A DNA stretch of 64,000 nt from Cycas panzhihuaensis. Its lineage: Eukaryota; Cycadophyta. The position numbers and the translations under genes were made by a program. Numbering within the stretch: the first letter of the stretch is position 1; every line of letters begins with the position of its first letter. The notes beneath the pieces are model-generated. The model worked only from the letters and a program-made list of their open reading frames with translations. It searched no databases and had not been told where the DNA came from. The stretch covers positions 69,013,741 through 69,077,740 of the forward strand of contig CM041465.1 in the NCBI GenBank assembly GCA_023213395.1, read 5' to 3'. Below, piece after piece: positions 21,425 to 31,639 of the stretch.

Positions 21425-23486
21425 GGTGGTGTGAAAGGATGAATAAGAGTGATGCATATAAATGTGTAGGAAAATGCACTAAGTAGAAGAAGGTGGAGTC
21501 ACTGACACTTGTGATGTGTCTACCGACGCAGCAGGAATAATGAAGTGATGCAATGTAAGATGTGGAAGCAAAGAGATCACAAATAAGTATGTGATGTAAG
21601 TGATCTAATCAAGATAAGTGAGAAGGCCTATATAGAAGCCGGCATGTGGGTGCACACAATTGATAACCAAAGTGATGTAGGATGTGTAACAAACCCAAAC
21701 CTCTAACTTGTATCCAAAGTAGGTGAGGTGTTGATGCCTAAGGGGGCTTCTAGTATACGTACTTAATGGCCTTCACCCGCGATACCCGCACCGTTCCTTG
21801 GTGATGAAATCCAAGTAAACGTGGAGCCTGTGTAACGGGTCCTCACCCAGTTCACCAATGAGCAGCGATATACTCTCCGAAGAGAAGTCCGTGCATGTCC
21901 CACGACTATGACGGATATTGGCCCAGCTAAATTAATTATCTTGATTAAGAGTTTTCAGTTTTCCCGGATGGTTATCAGGATAATCCATGATTGGAGGCCG
22001 TAGGTATGGCTAACCTGCCCCTCCACCACTATACCGGTTATGACCAGACCCAGTATGAAACTCACACCTCCCTTAGGGCCTGGACTTCGGCCAACCTTGG
22101 TCTATTTCAACCAAGGCGAGTATGCGCACAAGTCAAGAACTGACGGTATAAAGTCGTCGAGATGAGTTGATTTTAAGGAAAGTGCTCTTGTTCTCGAATG
22201 TCATGTAAAAATAACTGAAAACTGAATGTAAATGCTCCACTTAAGTGTTGTTGCCGTGTCCACCTAGTGCCCAAGTGGCACTCAATGAAGTCTCCAAGTG
22301 CATGCAACCATTAAAATCATACACATGATGGGCCAACTCATCGGATATTGCTCCGATCCAGATGATTGGCTTTACAAAGGATTTAAGTACCTTGTTCTCT
22401 TTACAAAAGGGCCAAAATAGGCCTCTAAAAGCCACAAAGGCTATAAATGTCTTTAAAAAATCCCTTTTACATACAATAATTTTTTATTTTTTTAAAGAAG
22501 GGGAAAAAAAAACTAAAAATTTGATAAATACAAGGTACGCTGAAAAATCAAATTTTCAGCAAACTAAGTCTCATTGGGCGATCACTGCCTATTGTACCGC
22601 TTATATGGCACAAATTTCAAAAATTTTTGAAAAAATTAAAATTTTCAGATTTGTTGGTCTTCACCGCACTTTCCAAATATACAAAAATTTTTGAAAATCT
22701 TATCAAAACAGCAAAAAGCTAGTTTTAACTTATGCCAAAATGTACTAGAAAACCTAAAACTTGTCATAACTTTTCAACGGAGCGTCGATTCATGTGAGAC
22801 TGTCCCAAATGATAGATCGGGATGAGGAGATCCAAAAACATGTATTACAATAGGAAAAACTCCTCGATTTTTCTAGATCCGAGATTTTTAAATTTGGAGA
22901 ATGATCAGTAAAACAGTCGCTTGACCCCTTTAAGCTCAAAATCTCGTCACTCCAAAGAGACAAAAGTGCTTAGGAGGCCAAGACGCACCTATTGGTGAAA
23001 TTTCGTGCATTCTGGCACTTTGATTTTTGGCCGCATCACAGACGGAAATCTGCAATCCGTGCGCGTCTGCATGCGGTTTGATTTTATACTTTAAAATCTG
23101 CCTCTAATCAGTGAGAGTCACTGATTTCTTCTTCTGCAACCTTGAAATTTGATTTTTACTGCAAAAAGATGGCCAAAAATAGGCCAAAATGCCAGATTTA
23201 GGGCTCAAAAAGATGGCTGAAAATTGCTAACAGTTGAGCAATTCCTATGCTCCTTTAGGCCTGCAAATAGGTTGCTTTTATGCAGCCACACTCCTTCCTC
23301 TTATCTGCAGAAATAAAATAGTACAACAACATATAATTTTGTACTAAAAATCTGCTATAAAAAGAGCTTTAAAAAATGGATTTTAAAAAAAAATCTCAAC
23401 TCTTCACTTCACATTAATGGTGAAGAAGAGGAGAAACATAGCTAGCAATCTCCTTGCAAGTGAGTGTGGCACTAGGATCCACCCAA
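21425..23486 (-). other. Copia-C long leader
   Basis: About 2 kb between the primer site and the gag start, with no domain I recognise on either strand. It is AT-rich with A/T homopolymers at 22460-22710. Its length resembles the leaders of Copia-E and Copia-F, though the sequence differs. Confidence 0.7.
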
Positions 23487-23500
23487 TGGCTCTGATACCA
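23487..23500 (-). other. Copia-C primer binding site
   Basis: The minus strand reads TGGTATCAGAGCCA two bases after the LTR end, the classic complement of the initiator tRNA-Met 3' end. Confidence 0.92.
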
Positions 23501-23502
23501 CT

Positions 23503-23867
23503 TGTTGAGGGAATGGATCTAGGGATCTAGTGCACTAACACTACACAATGGCAAATAGTGGAGACAAGCACAATGTACTCAACAAGAGAATGCTAATAGC
23601 TTGAGCTCAAAGAGGAGAAGTGTAGAATATGATCACTCTCCATGTAATTTCAGCTTATATAATGAGGATGCTCATTAGGGTTTGGAATTTGAGTTTTCCC
23701 TCCCAATGACATTCAAATGAGATTACATGAAATTACAATGAAATGAACTTTATGTCATTTCACTTAAGTGACTTAGGCATAGTCACCTTATCCTAAAGTT
23801 ATAAACATAAAAGTGACTTTATCTAATTCTAACTTCATGAAATGACCATGTGACATTAACATCGTCA
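23503..23867 (-). repeat. Copia-C 5' LTR
   Basis: 365 bp, one difference from 16106-16470. The promoter of this element would lie here. Confidence 0.95.
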
Positions 23868-24028
23868 TAGGAATGCATGGTGATTCTATGTGTATGAGTA
23901 TATATGTGGACTTATGTAGCATAATTAATAAAGAACATGTATGTTGACCACGTGCACACACCCTAGACTACAGTGGAAACCCTTGACGAGCGAAAATCTC
24001 TTAGTGGGGAGTAGATTTTAAGTCAACA
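23868..24028 (+). repeat. Gypsy-B 3' LTR, second part
   Basis: It resumes the LTR at ggaatgcatgg, matching 6761-6918, and ends AAGTCAACA followed by the duplication aggat. Confidence 0.92.
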
Positions 24029-24033
24029 AGGAT
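24029..24033. repeat. Gypsy-B target-site duplication, right
   Basis: aggat, identical to 6202-6206. Confidence 0.95.
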
Positions 24034-24305
24034 GCAAGTGGCTCCTTTATTTCTGATGCAATGGCTCCAGCAACATCGGTTAACAAGAAATCCCCAATAG
24101 AAAGCATAATGGCTCCATGTGCTAAATTATCCCTTTCTTCCCAACTAATTTGATCTACAATATCAGAGGGTTCTTTGTCTTCTCCTATGACTATCTTCCA
24201 AGTATTTTTTGTTGTCAAAAGTCATCGCATTTTCAATTTCCAAGTACCAAAATTTTGGTCAGGAAGTTTATCAACATCTCCTAAAGAAAAAACTGATGAA
24301 GCCAT
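24034..24305 (-). pseudogene. Copia-A gag, N-terminal part
   Basis: ATG at 24305 opens MASSVFSLGDVDKL and NFGTWKLKMR, followed by a premature TGA, then NTWKIVIGEDKEP, WEERDNLAHGAIMLSIGD and DVAGA. This is the copia gag N-terminal domain. It breaks at 24034 where Gypsy-B entered; the rest continues from 6206 downward. Confidence 0.82.
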
Positions 24306-24975
24306 ATGAATGAGAGAAAAATGATGAAATTATGGTGAATGAGAAATATTGAGAAAATCTGACAAAAAGTCGTATTGTCGTACGATCATATAGAAATGTA
24401 GGGAAATTAGGGTTGTATGAAATTACAAAAAAATGGTGTCAAATGAAATCTTATGATGTTTACTTCTTAGATCTGTAAAAATTTTTACGTTTGGACTTAT
24501 GATATTCTCAGAAAATGGCCTGAAAAGAGTCTGACCACCTAGGGTTTTTAGGAGACAAATGTTCATATCTTTGTAAATCTTCAACAAAATTTATCAAAGT
24601 TGGTCTTGAAAGAACTATATTCCTTAGACAAAGGATTTAGGACAGATTTTAATCAGAATGATTGCTTCTTTTGAGAGAAATTTGTGATTGAAGTTCCAAA
24701 CCCGTGTTTTTAGAAAACGGTGAAAAACCTGCCTTTGGAGACATATTTTAGAATCAACCCTTTAGAGAAGTATGTTCATCTCTTGAAAATGAACCGTTTG
24801 GCCAAATTTCGTTCGAAACAGAGTACTTTGAAAAAATTACGTTTGTACAGTTCTGTACAATAGTCCATACAATGCAATAAATGCTCTTTCCAAGTGATTG
24901 ATGAAATGTTTGGACAATTTCCTTTGAATGATGAATGAGACCTTCAGTCAACCCTAAATATTGACTTAGAATGAC
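24306..24975 (-). other. Copia-A leader
   Basis: Non-coding stretch between primer site and gag, with no further signal seen. Confidence 0.6.
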
Positions 24976-24989
24976 CTGCTTTGATACCA
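24976..24989 (-). other. Copia-A primer binding site
   Basis: The minus strand reads TGGTATCAAAGCAG next to the LTR end, an initiator tRNA-Met site with one change from TGGTATCAGAGC. Confidence 0.85.
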
Positions 24990-25191
24990 AACATTTGATA
25001 TGAAATAACCACAATTCATTAAAGAGAGAGTAGAAGTCTTGTATAAATACATAATGTGCACCATGTGCTGTTATTAGAGCCTATGCATGTAAGCCACATG
25101 GTAGAATTACGTTAAAGAGCGGTTCGACACATAACCCTCATGTTAACTTAGGAAAGGAGCCTAAAGTAGATAAAACATTATTATTTCAACA
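24989..25191 (-). repeat. Copia-A 5' LTR
   Basis: 203 bp, about 90 percent identical to 2611-2813. A TATA-like tataaatac is on the plus reading at about 25043. Confidence 0.87.
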
Positions 25192-26280
25192 TTTTCACAA
25201 TTTTGGGTTTCCAAGGTTATTGGTGTTCTCTTATGACAGATTTGTCTTCGATATGTGGTTTAGCCGCTGTATTGGCCCTTAAAAATTTGATTTCAGACCT
25301 CATGTAGGGCAGTGATGCTCTTTAGCATTAAATGCCATTTTTCTTCGTTGTGTAAGCATTTTTCTCATGGTTTTATGCATCGTTGGGGTTGCCACTGTGT
25401 GTAGATGGTAGAAATGGCATCATATCTACGTTCTATAGCTTCATTTGGTAGAAATTTCGATTGGAAATTCAAACTATTCATTGCCACTGCCATTCGTTGT
25501 CCGAGTTTTGGGTGATTAATTTTCATTTCATAATGTTTTGGAGAAATTTAATTGATTTGGAAAAATGCTTGAAGTTTGCTTAACCCCTTTGAGGGCAATG
25601 AAAACTCCTTTCATCGGAGCCTCTAGGTTGCATGGTTCATCAGAGCCTCTAGGTTGCATGCAAAGGCCATATGCGTATGCTCACATCAATCATGTAATGC
25701 TATTGGACAACATAGTGGTTCTTATATGTGATAGGTTAAATAGTTGGTGGTATTGGTCTATTTAAAGGAGCATTCTCATGTAATATTTGAGTTGGTTTTA
25801 GCGTTAATGTAATTATAGCGATTTACTTATGTGGTTTTTTGCGTTATGGGGCTTTCCATATATAACCTATGTTTGATCTATTTTTGCTTGAATCATTGTG
25901 TTTATTTCACCTTGATTAATGCTTCCACAATGGTTTTATTTTTTAACATAAGGAACATAATCAACGCTTGAGAATTTGTCCATTAGATTGTTAGGCTGAA
26001 TTAATCTTTACTTTATTATACTTTTTGTACAACATTGTACTCTATGGGGTGAAGACTTAATGACATGGGTTTTAATTCATTATTCAAGTTAGTTGGATAC
26101 GTGTTGCATGGTTGATAAGTGTCTAACATGCACAAGTGTAGCTTTGTATATATACATGTGTCTGTTGTACCTCTCATTTATTGAATACCAATTATTCTTT
26201 TGATGGTAGACTAATTCTACAGCACATACTTGTGTTTTTCCTTCTTGTTTACATTTTGTTCTGGGCTCATTCACTCACAT
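25192..26280. other. Flanking DNA right of Copia-A
   Basis: No convincing gene. A 24-bp unit (tcggagcctctaggttgcat-like) is repeated in tandem at about 25614-25661. The last 250 bp, with tatatatac at about 26148, may be the tail of an LTR because a primer site follows at 26282. Confidence 0.4.
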
Positions 26281-26281
26281 T

Positions 26282-26298
26282 TGGTATTAGAGCCAAGG
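26282..26298 (+). other. Relic primer binding site (H), plus strand
   Basis: TGGTATTAGAGCCAAGG is one base from TGGTATCAGAGCC, preceded by a CA-ended stretch (actcaca). It suggests a plus-strand copia whose LTR ended at about 26279 and whose body is gone. No partner LTR is in the window. Confidence 0.45.
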
Positions 26299-26599
26299 GT
26301 TTTTGTGTTGCAACTAGTAATTGACTTCCTTTTTCATAGGTTCTAGGGTTTGCTTATAGTCAAATGGTTTGGGATTTGTGGTGCATGACTTCTTAATTCC
26401 TTTGGTACTTGGGAAGCATTCTACTAGTGTAGCTCCTTTTCTAAATTTTTTTGTACGATAATTTGGAATGTGAGTTAGAGTAGAGGCAATTGCAGGAGTT
26501 GGAAAGTGGTGGTGGGAATTGAAATTTGAAAGTGGTGACTATGAGAGGCTTGAGATGTTCTTGGCAAACTTAAACTACCGGTGCAAGATTTGTGAATCA

Positions 26600-26901
26600 A
26601 AGTAATGCGGAATCAAAGGAATGAGAACCAAACATATTATAGTATGGGAGCAAAAACAGATAGAATTGCTCTACCTCCTTTACCTCATTTGTGTCTTTCA
26701 TTCAGAATGAATCTCATTTTAAATGTACAAACTTATACACTACTATATACACATGGGTTTAGTAATGGTCCAAAATATGACTCATAACTACCTTGACACT
26801 TGTGACAAGTCCATTGAGGACTTTAGTAACTCCTATAACACTTGTCATCAACTTTGATGACTCACCATTAATTTATCCACACATGAACATTAATTCTGAC
26901 A
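26600..26901 (-). repeat. Copia-G 3' LTR (left limit uncertain)
   Basis: On the minus strand TGTCAGAATTAATG follows a purine run (26902-26911) and a TATA-like tgtatatagt lies at about 26745. There is no second copy in the window, so only the right end at 26901 is supported. Confidence 0.45.
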
Positions 26902-27188
26902 CTCCCCCTTAGTGTTCATATGATTAATTGAATTTATCAGATTTGCCTGCTAGCAAAGTATTGGGCCTCATTTTCGATTTCTGCTTTTCCTTTATCCCGG
27001 GCAATTGAGCTTGCTCAATGGTCTTTAAGTACCATTTAGGAAATTTGACAGATGGAGCAACCTTAGTGTGAATCTCTGGCTATGTTTCCTGAGCATCTTC
27101 AAATTTCTCCTCTTTAATGTTTGTCTCCTTTGGCTTAGTTTTTGGCTCAACAATCTGTTGTCTTGAAGAATTGGATTCAGGATGTTCC
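26902..27188 (-). pseudogene. Copia-G linker remnant with RT and RNase H deleted
   Basis: From the Copia-E junction at 27188 the minus strand reads an acidic linker and FPKWYLKTIEQAQLPG, the copia integrase-RT linker, as in Copia-A (PKWYFKTIEET). It then runs directly into the polypurine tract AAGGGGGAG (26902-26911), so RT and RNase H are missing. The other side of the insertion continues at 43761. Confidence 0.65.
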
Positions 27189-27692
27189 TATTGAAGGTGG
27201 TATGTGCTCCAATACCACAAAGACAACTTAGGATCACTTGGAGAACGAGTGTGCTAAGAGATTAAAATGATTAGCTTCAAATCAATAGCACTAAATGAAC
27301 AAGCAACTAAGCAAGCATGCACTCAAGCATATGAAGACATTAGCAATGGAGGGGTAGGTATTGTCCCTATCTCCAAATAATAATATTAGCTTGTATTCAA
27401 ATGAGTAGCATAACAATACAATTACCTCACTCTCATCATGCTCTACTTGAGAAATGGTCTCAATATATAGAGGAGGAGGAATCTTAGGGGGTTGCATGCT
27501 TGACACTTGTCAAACATGCGTGCCTTGAGCCATGTGCACTCACATGCGCAAAAGTGCATGAGGGGTATGTTGACCCTCAAGTCATAACATTGTGTCACTA
27601 GAAAGAATTGGGTGGTAAAGTACCCTTACATAAAGTACATAACATTATAATATAAAGTATATGACTTAACATTTAAACCTAAAGATCTAACA
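27189..27692 (-). repeat. Copia-E 3' LTR
   Basis: 504 bp, minus-strand TGTTAGATC...CTTCAATA, aligned to 43233-43760. It carries caatatatagagg, the TATA region shared with F and J. Confidence 0.9.
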
Positions 27693-27700
27693 CCCCCCTT
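27693..27700 (-). other. Copia-E polypurine tract
   Basis: The minus strand reads AAGGGGGG before the LTR TG. Confidence 0.7.
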
Positions 27701-27739
27701 AATGTTTACAATGTCAAATTTTATCTCGGTGTATTGCAC

Positions 27740-28170
27740 TAACTAGGATGTTGCTCCAAATGTACCTCCTCTGCAAGGTCATCATTTAGGAAGGTGCTTT
27801 TCACGTCCATCTAATAGATTGGTCATTTGCATTGTGCAACTCGAGCCAATATTAGTTTGATGGCGTTCTTGTTTTCCATAGGTGCAAAGGTTTCTCCATA
27901 TTCAATGTCTTCTTTCTGTTTGAATTCTTTGGCTGTCAGTCGAGCCTTGTGTCACTCAATAGAACTATTAGATCAGAATTTGGTTTTGTATCTCTTTTTG
28001 AAACAGATTGCCTAGTTTCGTTTAGGCAATTCAACCAAATCCCATGTTTCATTTTTGTCAATAAAATGGATTTCCTCATCCATGACAACTTTTCACTTTT
28101 TATTTTTACATGCCTCCTCAAAAGTGGAAGGCTTATTAACATAAAGCACTTCAGCCATAATTGCATAGTT
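27740..28170 (-). pseudogene. Copia-E reverse transcriptase, N-terminal part only
   Basis: The minus strand shows ETWDLVELPK, HKARLTAKEFKQKEDIEYGETFAP and MDVKSTFLNDDLAEEVHLEQ, with frameshifts and stops. Then the sequence jumps to the polypurine tract. The catalytic YVDD box, the thumb and all of RNase H are absent. J and F have about 1.3 to 1.5 kb in the same interval, so a deletion is clear. Confidence 0.83.
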
Positions 28171-28640
28171 AACCGATTGCTACCTCATCTTGGATGGACA
28201 TTTTCCCTTCAAGAACTTGTGCATCCTGTATTTTTTGAGTATACCATTTCCGTAACTTTTTCGTTGTTGTAACTTGAACATCAATATCTTGCGCTGTAAT
28301 GGTAGTACAACCTTAGAAGGGCTAGTGGGTTTGAGAGGTGCTAATGATGTAGATGAAGCTAAATTAGACGAAGAAGCAACATGAGCGAAAGATGAACATA
28401 GTGTTGAAGATTTTGAGGGAAGTCCTCAACAATCTACTTGCCTTTATCAAGAGGTAGATGGATGGATGCTTGTTCCATCTCCTCATTATCCTCAACAAAT
28501 ATAACATCTCTTGAGATATGCATTTTCTTTGCAATGGGATCATACACACTCTATATGCCTTGCTGCCAATAAAATAACCAATGAAAATGTATTTTAGACT
28601 TTTGTCATCTAATTTTCGTCTCTATTGTGAGGGAATGTGC
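28171..28640 (-). pseudogene. Copia-E linker
   Basis: Decayed equivalent of the well-preserved linker in Copia-J (53326-53973), with traces of HISRDVIFVE near 28500. Stops are frequent. Confidence 0.6.
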
Positions 28641-29260
28641 ATATATGTAGTGTACCCAAAAGTGTGAAAATGGCTAACAGTTGTTTTTTTTGTCAGATCA
28701 AGCCTTCTCTGGTGTCATGTTAGTGATTGTTGTTGTATGGCTCTTATTGGAGTCATAAGTTGTTGCATGAAATGCTTTTGCCCAATAGGATAGTGAAATG
28801 CCCTTTACATGCATCATGGCTTTGGTTTTGTTTGTCAAAGTCCTATTTATTTCTTCAACTACTCCATTTTGTTGAGGTGTGTATGGAATAGTGAGTTGTC
28901 CATTGATCCCATGATCTTTGTAAAACTGGTTAAATTCCGTTGAAGTAATTTCATCACCATTGTTAGATCACAATATTTTGATTGGTAGATTTGATTTATT
29001 TTCTACAACAAGTTTGAATTCTTTGAATTTGTTCAAAGTTTCAAATTTTTGTTTGATGAAATAAACTCAAAACTTTATGTGAGAAGTCATCAATGAAAGT
29101 GATATATTATAATGCACCTCCAAGAGATGGTGTGGTCATGGTTTTACATAAATTTGTATATACCAGTTACAATGGTTGTGATGCATGTCATGTTTTGTTT
29201 TTTGGAAAAGGCTCTTTATGTTATTTTTCCATTATACATGCTTCACAAAGACATTTTGAT
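28641..29260 (-). pseudogene. Copia-E integrase (heavily decayed)
   Basis: Readable traces are LGGALYYITFIDDFSHKV (about 29050-29100) and, in broken frames, the QNGV and MNKT regions (about 28840-28880). Many stops and single-base indels are present. It is identified mainly by alignment with Copia-J. Confidence 0.7.
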
Positions 29261-29770
29261 GTTGAAATCTTTGGAAGCTCAAACACCATGCTTTTGTTAA
29301 ACATCATTTTGATGTTTTGTAGGTTCAAAGGATTTAGCCTATTGTGCCAAAGTTGTTCCTTTGTCAGTGACTGTGAGACATATGCTGGTGAAGTATTAAG
29401 TGTGATATTTGAAGCATCCAACTTGTAAAGCCCATGGTCTTCATGACCAATAGAAACCGCTTGATCATTTTTGTCACAGATGGTGTATTTCCCACCTTTA
29501 AACAAACCACTCATCTGTTGTTTATCCAACTAGCTAACAGATAGTAGGCTATTGTCCATACATGGCACCAAGTAAGCATCACCTGTGGGAAATGTGGAAG
29601 CAGGGTGATTTGGTGAGTGGAAGGAGGCAATTTTGTCCACTCTAGATATCTAAGCAGTCTCATTATTACCAAAGGTGACTGTTTGCCCTTTTCATTCTGA
29701 AATGGCATAGAGCAAATCCTTGTCACCATTCATATGATGGGATGCTCCTAAATCAATAATCCACATGCTG
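29261..29770 (-). pseudogene. Copia-E protease and pre-integrase region
   Basis: The minus strand reads WIIDLGASHHMNG at about 29730-29765. The catalytic DSG is DLG, the same replacement as in Copia-A but in an independent copy; F and J keep DSG. The open stretch down to 29221 reads GHEDHGLYKLDASNITL, LWHNRLNPLNLQNIKMM and KCLCEACIMEK, matching J. Confidence 0.8.
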
Positions 29771-30789
29771 TTCTTGTTTGTGGTATAACAAGCACAAAAC
29801 AATTTGTCATCGTCATTTGCAAATTGATTTGTGTGGTATTGATTGCCACCTTTAAATGCCCCCCTTCCTTTGTGACCTTCTTGAAATCCACCTCGATTTG
29901 GTCTATGATGGGGTTGTTGCTGCTGAAGCTATTGTCATCGATGTTGTTGTTGTTGTGGTTGTGGCTATTGCAATTGTTGCTACAAATCAAACTGATGCTT
30001 TCGAGACTCTGGTTAATTGTGGCCCATTTTGCCACAATAATGGCAAACAACATTCTTGACTTTTGATGTGCTAAGATTAAGATTTCCAAATTGTTTGTTG
30101 AAATTTTGTTTGGGAGTATGTTTGTCCTTGTACTTGGCAGTGAACGCTATTGAAGTAGATGCCTCATCTTGACGAGAGTAGATTTGCTTCTCTCATAGTA
30201 AAGGACTTTCAAGTTGATTGAAAGTCATTATGCTAAATGTGTCTCCTTTTATGATCAATGAAATGAAGCTATTGTACTCTCGTGACAATGTATGAATAGT
30301 GGCAGTCACAAGGTCTTTATTGGATATTGGTTTGCCCAATGTGGTCAGTTGGCTGTTGATCTTTTTGATTGAAGACAAGAAGACCGTCATAGGCTCAACA
30401 AATTTTACAGTAAATAACTTTGCTTTTGACATAACAATGCGAGTATTATCTTGCATTTTATACAAAGAAAGCAAAGTATTCCATGCATCTTTTGAAGTAA
30501 CAGCATTTACAGTGTTTTGATCAACAACATTATCAATAGTCATATGAATAAAGGCTAAGTCTATTTCATCTTTAGCGTTCTATACAGCAACTAAAGTAGG
30601 ATCAAGATGGATTATGACATTACTATTTGTTGGACTTTTAGTGGGAACATGTTTTCTAACTCTACTTGATACATAAGCCCAAAGTTCATTCATAATGAGC
30701 AAATTCTTTGCTTGCTTCTTCCATTCTTGAAAATTATCTTGACCAGTTAATTTAATGTGGCTTGCATTAGGCATGTTGATAGCTACCAT
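29771..30789 (-). pseudogene. Copia-E gag, start codon split by Gypsy-D
   Basis: Gag begins MVAINMPNASHIKLTGQDNFQEWKKQ, whose ATG lies in the duplicated accat, so Gypsy-D entered at the first codon. A UBN2-type gag domain follows (AWNTLLSLYKMQDNT, MSKAKLFTVKFVEPMTVFLSSIK). The zinc knuckle CHYCGKMGHN at about 30010-30045 has its last Cys changed to Ser. Stops lie near 30580 and 30190. Confidence 0.83.
30785..30789. repeat. Gypsy-D target-site duplication, left
   Basis: accat, repeated exactly at 41290-41294. Confidence 0.95.
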
Positions 30790-31613
30790 TGTTGACTTCG
30801 CTGGGGGTGCCTTGTTACACTTACAAGATACCCTTTGCTGCACTTGTCAAGGTTACACAGCGCTATAGTCTAGTTTCAGGATACTGTCAACATGGTCATT
30901 CACATACATTCCACATACATTTCATATATAATTCACAGAATGGTACATGCGATGCAATCAATACATACTTCAGCAAATCATCATCACAACATCAAGCATA
31001 CACCAATTTCCACGTAACTCTTCCTTTTATTAATTCAACAGTTCATTTACACAGAGGGCTGGAATGCATTCCTGTGCATTCCAAAGACATCTGATCCTTC
31101 ATTATATATGCGTACCCAGATGGTACTTATCATACATTCATGCTCCAATCGGCTGTCATGCGTACTGTCTCCTGTACCTTGGCGTACCCGTGATATCCGG
31201 CTCTCACCCTAACCTGGTGAATCATGCGTACCTCTTTAAGTACTCATGCTGGTACCTTTTGGCTGAAGGGTTATGACGTATGCATCATAGTACCCCTCGA
31301 TCATGCGTACCTCTTCACTTAATCACTTTGTTTGGCCTTAATTAATTACTCCTTTGGGTCCGTACATCCCGTCGTGCGTCAGCACCTCCCGGTCTTCACC
31401 GTCCCCTGGTCGTGCGTGCACGCCGCGCTTGGTTTCGTTCGCTTGGTAGTGCGTGCATCATGCGCCCGTTCAGTGCGCACCGCCATACATACCCGAATGC
31501 TTGTTTTCTCGCTTTGCCTTGTCGCACCTCCCGTCGGTCCGCACTGCACAACTCGGGTTATCTGACCTACCTCTGGTCCTCACACAGCCATTGAGTCAAT
31601 TTTAACTCCAACA
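30790..31613 (-). repeat. Gypsy-D 3' LTR
   Basis: 824 bp, TGTTGGAG...GAAGTCAACA on the minus strand. It contains the perfect 12-bp palindrome GGAATGCATTCC (31061-31072) and several gcgtac...ggtac motifs at 31100-31320. It differs from the other LTR mostly in short patches around those motifs. Confidence 0.94.
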
Positions 31614-31639
31614 TCTATCCCGGGTCAACAGTTATAGGT

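Larger units (their letters stand above)
16106..23867 (-). mobile_element. Copia-C, copia element inserted in the Gypsy-B 3' LTR
   Basis: Two 365-bp repeats (16106-16470 and 23503-23867) differ at one position by eye (c/t within gtg[c/t]agaat). The primer site TGGTATCAGAGCCA lies inside the right one and a polypurine tract inside the left one, so the element reads on the minus strand. The flanks share aggaat (16100-16105 and 23869-23874), with one extra t on the right. It is the youngest insertion of this nest, yet gag-pol is frame-broken throughout. Confidence 0.93.
6207..24028 (+). mobile_element. Gypsy-B, Ty3/gypsy element nested in Copia-A gag
   Basis: A 712-bp LTR (6207-6918) recurs at 15548-16105 plus 23868-24028, the latter split by Copia-C. 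The perfect duplication aggat flanks the whole. Without Copia-C it is about 10.1 kb. Plus-strand order is gag, protease, second capsid-like segment, RT, RNase H, integrase, spacer and extra ORF, matching Gypsy-D piece by piece. The gypsy order (RT before integrase), the absence of a chromodomain and the Asp/Asn-tRNA-like primer site suggest the Athila/Tat-like branch (inference). Confidence 0.93.
2611..25191 (-). mobile_element. Copia-A, host of the triple nest
   Basis: Two matching 203-bp repeats at 2611-2813 and 24989-25191 bracket a minus-strand copia. The primer site lies inside the right repeat and the polypurine tract inside the left one. The 22.6-kb span is explained by Gypsy-B inserted in gag; without it the element is about 4.8 kb, a normal copia size. 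The LTRs differ at about 20 of 203 positions by eye, so this is an old insertion. I see no clean 5-bp target duplication (aagat on the left, ttttc on the right). Confidence 0.88.

Noticed and set aside
23487-23500. TGGTATCAGAGC-type strings as tRNA gene ends
   Set aside because: They sit directly inside LTR boundaries as primer binding sites, and no cloverleaf can be built around them.
25565-25765. 66-codon open frame as a gene
   Set aside because: It consists partly of a tandem 24-bp duplication and has no recognisable domain or homologous copy in the window.
29824-30066. Plus-strand Leu/Val-rich frames as membrane proteins
   Set aside because: They are antisense shadows of Asn/His/Gln-rich gag sequence of Copia-E; the same artefact occurs at 54998-55284 over Copia-J gag.
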